Positions 59,690 through 64,000 of a stretch of DNA of 64,000 bases are shown here, piece after piece. The stretch comes from a bacterium (lineage in GTDB: Bacteria; Chloroflexota; Dehalococcoidia; Tepidiformales; Tepidiformaceae). The translations under genes and the position numbers were made by a program. The stretch spans positions 124,001 to 188,000 of the forward strand of contig QEVS01000002.1 in NCBI GenBank assembly GCA_003577245.1, in the 5' to 3' direction. The notes beneath the pieces were generated by a model. That model did no database searches, was not told the DNA's origin, and saw only the letters and a list, made by a program, of their open reading frames with translations. How positions within the stretch are numbered: the stretch's first letter is position 1; each line of letters starts with the position of its first letter.

Positions 59690-59865
59690 TTCGGGTTCCT
59701 TTGTGTGCTAGCGGCAGGCTCGGAGTCCCGCCTCCACGAACGCCGCCCGGCGGCGGCGCGAAATATCATTATCGCCCGGCAGGGGAAAGCCGGCAAACGC
59801 AGATCGTGGGAGATTCAGCCGTTCGTTCTTCCATTCAGAGAGGTCCGAGCTGTTAAGCTTCGGCA
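59690..59865. promoter_or_regulatory. Divergent promoter region with rplK leader
   Basis: For rplK (minus), TTTCCC-17-TATTTC-like promoter elements are followed by a leader of about 90 nt with two hairpins: a GC-rich CGCCGC/GCGGCG stem and GGAG/CTCC arms (59722-59735). The second could be the L1 autoregulatory site, but this is speculative. For the GH1 gene (plus) see the -10 box. Confidence 0.35.
59854..59859 (+). promoter_or_regulatory. -10 box of leaderless GH1 mRNA
   Basis: TAAGCT followed by 6 nt and the ATG at 59866. Confidence 0.55.
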
Positions 59866-61209
59866 ATGACTCTTCTCCGCTTTCCCGAAGGCTTTCAGTG
59901 GGGCGCCGCTACCGCCTCTTACCAGATCGAGGGCGCGTACAACGAGGACGACCGCGGCCTCTCGATCTGGGATACGTTCACTCACCAGCCGGACCGGATC
60001 CAGGATGGTTCCACGGGCGACGTGGCCTGTGACCATTACCACCGCTACCGGGAAGACGTGGACCTCATGGCGAGCCTGGGGCTGCAAACGTACCGCTTTT
60101 CCGTATCGTGGTCCCGGGTGATGCCGTTCGGCCGGGGCGCGATCAGCGAGAAGGGGCTCGCCTTCTACGACCGGCTCATCGATGCCCTGCTCGAAAAGGG
60201 GATCCAGCCGGCGGTCACGCTCTACCACTGGGATCTGCCGCAGTCGCTACAGGACCTGGGCGGCTGGGCGAACCGGGCGATTGCGGACTGGTTCGCGGAG
60301 TACGCCAGCCTCCTCTTCGAACGGTACGGCGACCGCGTGACGCGGTGGATCACGCTCAACGAGCCGATTGTCTTCACCGACATGGGCCACCGCATCGGGG
60401 TTATGGCCCCCGGCATCCGGGACCTGGGGATCTACGGCCGGTCGATTCACCACGCGCTGCTGGCCCACGGCCGGGCGGTCCGGGCGTTCCGGGCAAGTGG
60501 CAAGCAGGGCGAGATAGGGATCACGAACGCGAACACCAGCTTTGAGCCCGCCGACGATACGCCCGAGACGGCGCAGGCGGTGGAACTGGCGCGCGACTTC
60601 CAGTCGCGTCTCTTTCACGGGCCGGTATATGGAAAGGGGTACCCCCACAGCGTGCTCAGCCACCACGAGTCGCGGGGCACGCCGCTGCCCATCGAGCCGG
60701 GCGACATGGAGGTCATCGCCACGCCTACCGACTTCCTGGGGGTGAATCTGTATTCGCGGGGGCTGATCCAGGCCTCGCCGGGGCGCGGGGTGGGGTACGC
60801 CTACGCCGCTCCGCGGTTGCCCCTCCTGCCGATGGGCTACGAGGCCGCACCCCACGCCCTGGGGGATTTCGTCCGCTGGGTCTCGAACGAATACGGGCGC
60901 CCGCGCATCTACATCACCGAGAACGGGGTGTGCGACAACACGGAGCCCGGCCCTGATGGCGCGATCAACGACGCGCAGCGGGTGGAGCTGCTGACCGGCT
61001 TCCTTGCCGGTCTGCATGGCGCCATCCAGGACGGCGCCGACGTGCGCGCGTTCTACCAGTGGTCGCTTTACGACAACTTCGAGTGGGCGTTCGGCTATAC
61101 GAAGCGATTCGGCATGGTCTGGACGGACTTCGTGTCGCAGCGCCGCACCCCCAAGCGCAGCGCTGCCTGGTACAGCGAGGTGATCCGAAGGAATGGGGTA
61201 GAGGTGTAG
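59866..61209 (+). CDS. Family GH1 beta-glucosidase
   Basis: A 447-residue glycoside hydrolase family 1 enzyme. Acid/base Glu166 lies in TLNEP and nucleophile Glu352 in ITENG; the N-terminal FPEGFQWGAATASYQIEGA block and the C-terminal YDNFEWAFGYTKRFG block are intact. It removes terminal beta-linked glucose or related sugars with retention. No signal peptide is present, so it acts in the cytoplasm. It is apparently monocistronic, with no transporter nearby. Confidence 0.96.
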   Translation: MTLLRFPEGFQWGAATASYQIEGAYNEDDRGLSIWDTFTHQPDRIQDGSTGDVACDHYHRYREDVDLMASLGLQTYRFSVSWSRVMPFGRGAISEKGLAFYDRLIDALLEKGIQPAVTLYHWDLPQSLQDLGGWANRAIADWFAEYASLLFERYGDRVTRWITLNEPIVFTDMGHRIGVMAPGIRDLGIYGRSIHHALLAHGRAVRAFRASGKQGEIGITNANTSFEPADDTPETAQAVELARDFQSRLFHGPVYGKGYPHSVLSHHESRGTPLPIEPGDMEVIATPTDFLGVNLYSRGLIQASPGRGVGYAYAAPRLPLLPMGYEAAPHALGDFVRWVSNEYGRPRIYITENGVCDNTEPGPDGAINDAQRVELLTGFLAGLHGAIQDGADVRAFYQWSLYDNFEWAFGYTKRFGMVWTDFVSQRRTPKRSAAWYSEVIRRNGVEV

Positions 61210-61271
61210 CCGGGTCCCGCGCCTGCACCGGCAGCGCCCAACACGGCGGGCAGACGGGATGCTGTGCGAGA

Positions 61272-61300
61272 TTTCACAAACTCTGATTTTGTGGTAGTCT
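61272..61300 (+). promoter_or_regulatory. Sigma-70 promoter of etfBA
   Basis: TTTCAC (61272-61277), 17-nt spacer, TAGTCT (61295-61300), with TGG next to the -10. An inverted repeat fills the spacer. Confidence 0.6.
61275..61293 (+). promoter_or_regulatory. Candidate operator in the etfBA promoter
   Basis: CACAAA-N7-TTTGTG, a perfect 6-bp inverted repeat between the -35 and -10 of the etfBA promoter. A repressor bound here would block transcription. The regulator is unknown. Confidence 0.45.
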
Positions 61301-61307
61301 TCGCCGG

Positions 61308-61328
61308 GTTACCCCGAACGTTACCCCG
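61308..61328 (+). repeat. Direct repeats in the etfBA leader
   Basis: GTTACCCCG occurs twice (61308-61316 and 61320-61328) separated by AAC, just after the predicted transcription start. Confidence 0.5.
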
Positions 61329-61392
61329 GTACCCACACACATCCCCGGCCCCCACGCAGGGGCTGGTGCGCCGCAGGAGGCCCAGCGAAAGC

Positions 61393-62196
61393 GTGAACAT
61401 CATCGTTTGCGTCAAGCAGATCCCCGACCCCGAAACGCCGGCCGCGTCCTTCAAGGTGGACGAGGCGGCGAAAAAGGTCATCCCCGCCCAGGGCATCGCG
61501 CCCGTAGTGAACCCGTTCGACCCACAGGCAACCGAAGCCGCCCTGCGCCTGCGCGACGCCGCCGGCGAAGGGAAGATCACGGTCATCAGCCTTGGTCCCG
61601 ACAGCGCCCGCGACGCCATCAAGCACGCGCTGGCGATGGGCGCCGATGAAGGCGTGCTGCTCAACGACGCGGCTTTCGAAGGGATCGACAACTTTCAGAC
61701 GGCGGTCGCGCTGACAAAGGCGATCCAGAAGATCGGCGAGTACGACCTGGTGCTCATGGGCCGCTCCGCTGCCGACTGGGACATGGGCGTGGTACCGGCC
61801 GGCGTGGGGCAGCTGCTTGGCATCCCCGTGGTCACGGTGGCAAAGGGGATCGAGAAGAATGGCGCGGCTCTGAAAGTGGAGCGCGTGCTGGATGACGGCT
61901 TCCAGACCGTCGAGACACCGCTGCCGGCGGTGGTTTCGGTTTCGAACGAATTCGGCGAGCCGAGGTATCCGCAGCTCAGGCAGATCATGCTGGCCGCGAA
62001 GAAGACCGTGCAGGTCTGGAGCGCCGCCGACATCGGAATGGCCTCGGATGAGCTCGGCGCCGGCGGCCGCTGGCTGCCCCTCGATGCGCTCTACGTGCCG
62101 AAGGTGGAGAGCAACGTGGAGATCATCGAGGGCGATTCCCCTGAAGAGAAGGCCCGCAACCTCGCTCAGAAGCTGCGCGCCGCCAAGCTGATCTAA
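61393..62196 (+). CDS. etfB: Electron transfer flavoprotein subunit beta
   Basis: A 267-residue EtfB that carries AMP and pairs with EtfA. It begins NIIVCVKQIPDPET and contains the nucleotide-binding SLGPDSARDAIKHALAMGADE region. It accepts electrons from acyl-CoA dehydrogenases (one is in this window) and delivers them to ETF-quinone oxidoreductase. The GTG at 61393 is preferred; the open frame upstream is leader. AGGAGG lies 12 nt before it. etfA follows 15 nt downstream. Confidence 0.94.
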   Translation: MNIIVCVKQIPDPETPAASFKVDEAAKKVIPAQGIAPVVNPFDPQATEAALRLRDAAGEGKITVISLGPDSARDAIKHALAMGADEGVLLNDAAFEGIDNFQTAVALTKAIQKIGEYDLVLMGRSAADWDMGVVPAGVGQLLGIPVVTVAKGIEKNGAALKVERVLDDGFQTVETPLPAVVSVSNEFGEPRYPQLRQIMLAAKKTVQVWSAADIGMASDELGAGGRWLPLDALYVPKVESNVEIIEGDSPEEKARNLAQKLRAAKLI

Positions 62197-62211
62197 GGAG
62201 TCGAAGCCGAG

Positions 62212-63174
62212 ATGCCCGGAATCCTAGTCGTTGCAGAAACCAGCGAAGGGGCTGTCGCCCCGATTTCCTTCGAACTCCTTGGGGCTGCCCGGCAGCTTTC
62301 GGCGCAGGGCGGAGGAAGCGTGAGCGCGGTTGTGGCCGGTGGCGAGGCAGAGGCGAAGGCCCTCATTGCCCACGGCGCGGACAGCGTGTACACGGCCGAT
62401 GCCGCCCTTGCGGGCCAGTCGGCCGATGCGAGCCTGGCGGCGGTAGAGGCAGCGCTCCAGGGGTCGGGCGCCGATATCGTGCTCATTGGCACTACGAGCT
62501 TCGGCCGCGACCTGGGCCCGGCGCTGGCCTTCCGCCAGAAGACCGGCATTGCCATGGATTGCACCGAGCTGAAGTTCGATGGCGGGCGCCTGCGGGCAAC
62601 GCGCGGCTGCTATGGCGGCAACGCCCGCGCAGAGCACACGTGGAAGGCGCCGCTCCAGATTGCGACCGTGAAGCCGAAGTCGTTTGATGCTCCCGAGGCT
62701 GATGCGGGCCGCAGCGGTTCGGTCTCGGCCACTGGTGCGGCGGGCGAATCGAAGGTGAAGGTGCTTGGCGTGTCGAAGGCCGAATCCGCCGGCATCCGGC
62801 TGGAAGATGCCCAGGTGGTTGTCAGCGGCGGCCGGGGCCTCGGCGACGAGAACGGCTTCCGGGCGCTGGAGGAGCTGGCATCGGTGCTCCCGCAGGCAGC
62901 TGTAGGCGCCAGCCGCGCCGCCTGCGACCTCGGCTGGTACCCGCCGGCAGCCCAGGTGGGACTGACCGGAAAGGTGGTCTCGCCCAACCTGTACATCGCG
63001 GTGGCCATCAGCGGGGCGAGCCAGCACATGGCCGGGATGGCCGGCTCGAAGAACATTGTCGCCATCAACAAGGACCCCGATGCCAACATGGTGAAGGCGG
63101 CCAAGTTCGCAATCGTCGACGACTATAAGAAGGTCGTCCCGGCGCTTATCGAGGAGATCAAGAAGCTCGGTTAG
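62212..63174 (+). CDS. etfA: Electron transfer flavoprotein subunit alpha
   Basis: A 320-residue EtfA with the FAD-binding signature LYIAVAISGASQHMAGM followed by KNIVAINKDPDA and the N-terminal AETSEGAVAPISFELLGAAR. Together with EtfB it forms the soluble one- or two-electron carrier. It is of ordinary length and I see no bifurcating extension. A good intrinsic terminator follows 27 nt after its stop, ending the etfBA operon. Confidence 0.95.
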   Translation: MPGILVVAETSEGAVAPISFELLGAARQLSAQGGGSVSAVVAGGEAEAKALIAHGADSVYTADAALAGQSADASLAAVEAALQGSGADIVLIGTTSFGRDLGPALAFRQKTGIAMDCTELKFDGGRLRATRGCYGGNARAEHTWKAPLQIATVKPKSFDAPEADAGRSGSVSATGAAGESKVKVLGVSKAESAGIRLEDAQVVVSGGRGLGDENGFRALEELASVLPQAAVGASRAACDLGWYPPAAQVGLTGKVVSPNLYIAVAISGASQHMAGMAGSKNIVAINKDPDANMVKAAKFAIVDDYKKVVPALIEEIKKLG

Positions 63175-63200
63175 CACCGGGGCCGAGACGGATTCACTCA

Positions 63201-63231
63201 ACGGGGGTGGCCAGGTGGCTGCCCCCGTTTT
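63201..63231 (+). terminator. Intrinsic terminator of etfBA
   Basis: ACGGGGG/CCCCCGT stem (inner GCCA/TGGC also pairs) followed by TTTT and C, 27 nt after the etfA stop. Confidence 0.85.
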
Positions 63232-63300
63232 CGTGTGCCGGAGGCGGCGACGAGAGTCAGGGCCTGGTGGCGAGAGAGGTCCGGAGAAGAGGCCGGGGGC

Positions 63301-64000
63301 TCAGCCTTCGGCGGCGAGGCGGCGACGTTCGCGCCAGGCTCCCTGGATGAAGCCGAGACCGTAGCTGGCGTGCATGGTGGCCATGGCAGCGAAGGTGAGG
63401 AAGGGATTGGCACCTGTCTTTCGCGCAGCGCGGCTCGAAGCGGTCATGCCGCCTGCGACGTAGAGCACGGCCAGCACCTTCAGCAGGCGCCGTGGCCACT
63501 TTGAGCCAAGGCCCAGGACCAGCAGGGCCGGCCCTCCCGCGACCATGGCCGCGGGGGCGAAATGGCGCGGCTGGAGCGGCCTTCCGCGGCTGAGAAGGAC
63601 GCCCTTGGCGGCGCCGTACTCGTGGTACTGCTTGGCCAGCGCCCTGAGGGTGCGCCGCGGGTAGTAGGTGCTGCGGATGCCGGGGACCAGCACAATGCGC
63701 CCGCCTGCCTCGATGAGCCGGGCGTTGTAGCTGTCCTCATCGGCGCCGTCGACTGTCTCATCGAAGCGGCCTACCACCTCCCAGACGCGGCGGTGGTAGC
63801 AGCCAAACGGGACGGTATCGACTTCGCCCTCGTCGGCCGCATAGCGAAACCTGGCGTTGCCGACACCGAAGGGGGACGACATGGCAGCGGCGATTGCCCG
63901 CCCCACGGTTCCTTCGCCGATGGTCTGGATGGGGCCGCCCACGCAGGCGGCGCCGGTGCGGAGAAGCGCCTGCACGGATTCGCGCACGAAATCGGGCGGG
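63301..64000 (-). CDS. GT2-family glycosyltransferase, N-terminus beyond the window
   Basis: The C-terminal 232 residues of a GT2 glycosyltransferase (the reading continues off the right edge). It has FGCYHRRVWEVVGRFDETVDGADEDSYNARLIEAGGRIVLVP, matching the ED motif that positions the acceptor, and two or three C-terminal membrane helices. Similar proteins build exopolysaccharides. The visible 5' part (PPDFVRESVQALL) is not a real start. Confidence 0.85.
   Translation of the reverse strand, partial: PPDFVRESVQALLRTGAACVGGPIQTIGEGTVGRAIAAAMSSPFGVGNARFRYAADEGEVDTVPFGCYHRRVWEVVGRFDETVDGADEDSYNARLIEAGGRIVLVPGIRSTYYPRRTLRALAKQYHEYGAAKGVLLSRGRPLQPRHFAPAAMVAGGPALLVLGLGSKWPRRLLKVLAVLYVAGGMTASSRAARKTGANPFLTFAAMATMHASYGLGFIQGAWRERRRLAAEG

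Noticed and set aside
61275-61293. Possible Rex operator at etfBA
   Set aside because: Rex sites read TTGTG-N8-CACAA; here the arms are the other way round (CACAA...TTGTG), so Rex is not supported.
1-64000. CRISPR arrays, tRNA or rRNA genes, insertion sequences, prophage or toxin-antitoxin pairs
   Set aside because: I looked for repeated spacers, tRNA-like cloverleafs ending in CCA-compatible stems, transposase motifs and small paired genes and saw none that I could support.

Overview
The window is a GC-rich chromosomal segment, densely packed with metabolic and housekeeping genes and with no rRNA, tRNA, CRISPR array, insertion sequence or phage gene that I can see. Several features together suggest an aerobic member of the Chloroflexota (Dehalococcoidia/Tepidiformia-like). 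These are an F420-type LLM oxidoreductase, a DUF1786 protein, an rplI-dnaB-dnaD-dnaC primosome cluster, a split cytochrome b with a Rieske protein, frequent GTG/TTG starts, and many promoters whose -10 box lies only 6-8 nt before the start codon (apparently leaderless mRNAs). This placement is an inference from gene content, not a phylogeny.

Layout. 1-4.8 kb (minus strand): moxR, DUF58, a BatD-like protein and two VWA proteins, an operon with 1-4 nt overlaps. 4.9-6.9 kb: comF on the minus strand, then moaD-moaE-NUDIX. 6.9-11 kb: rplI-dnaB-dnaD and a dnaC-like loader with two AAA+ domains in one chain. 11-19.3 kb: a putative nucleotidyltransferase, GNAT, secreted and small proteins, a DUF2269 membrane protein, two tandem phytoene-desaturase/RetSat-like flavoenzymes and a divergent PadR regulator. 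19.3-26.4 kb: P-type ATPase, a degenerate CDP-alcohol phosphatidyltransferase homologue, a YfcE-like phosphoesterase, an ABC exporter pair and a SpoU rRNA methylase. 26.5-30.3 kb: two paralogous lipoproteins and a secreted subtilase. 30.3-34.1 kb: a catalytically degenerate Y-family polymerase (ImuB-like) behind a LexA-type operator, then valS. 34.3-44.7 kb: acyl-CoA dehydrogenase, HAD, phosphodiester glycosidase-like, LLM oxidoreductase, DUF1786, DinB-like, GGDEF, NadD-like and CaiB-type CoA transferase. 44.7-51.7 kb: two DUF4389 proteins, purQ, pgpH, HAD, yqeY, rpsU and two tiny paralogous desulforedoxin-like proteins. 51.8-56 kb: a bc-type complex operon encoding a 39-residue membrane protein, cytochrome b N- and C-terminal halves, Rieske, and a cytochrome c-LysM-cupredoxin fusion. 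56-64 kb: GT2, rpsT, crotonase, a junction of two broken genes, rplK-rplA, GH1, etfBA and a partial GT2.

Functionally, acyl-CoA dehydrogenase, crotonase, CoA transferase and EtfAB fit acyl-CoA oxidation feeding a quinone pool. The bc-type complex would oxidise that pool and hand electrons to the haem c/copper fusion protein. The most unusual items are that three-part electron-carrier fusion with its tiny partner protein, the LexA-box/ImuB-like gene, the tandem AAA+ helicase loader, the metal-site-less desulforedoxin paralogue beside an intact one, the active-site-less CDP-alcohol phosphatidyltransferase homologue, and the head-to-head truncated gene pair downstream of rplA.
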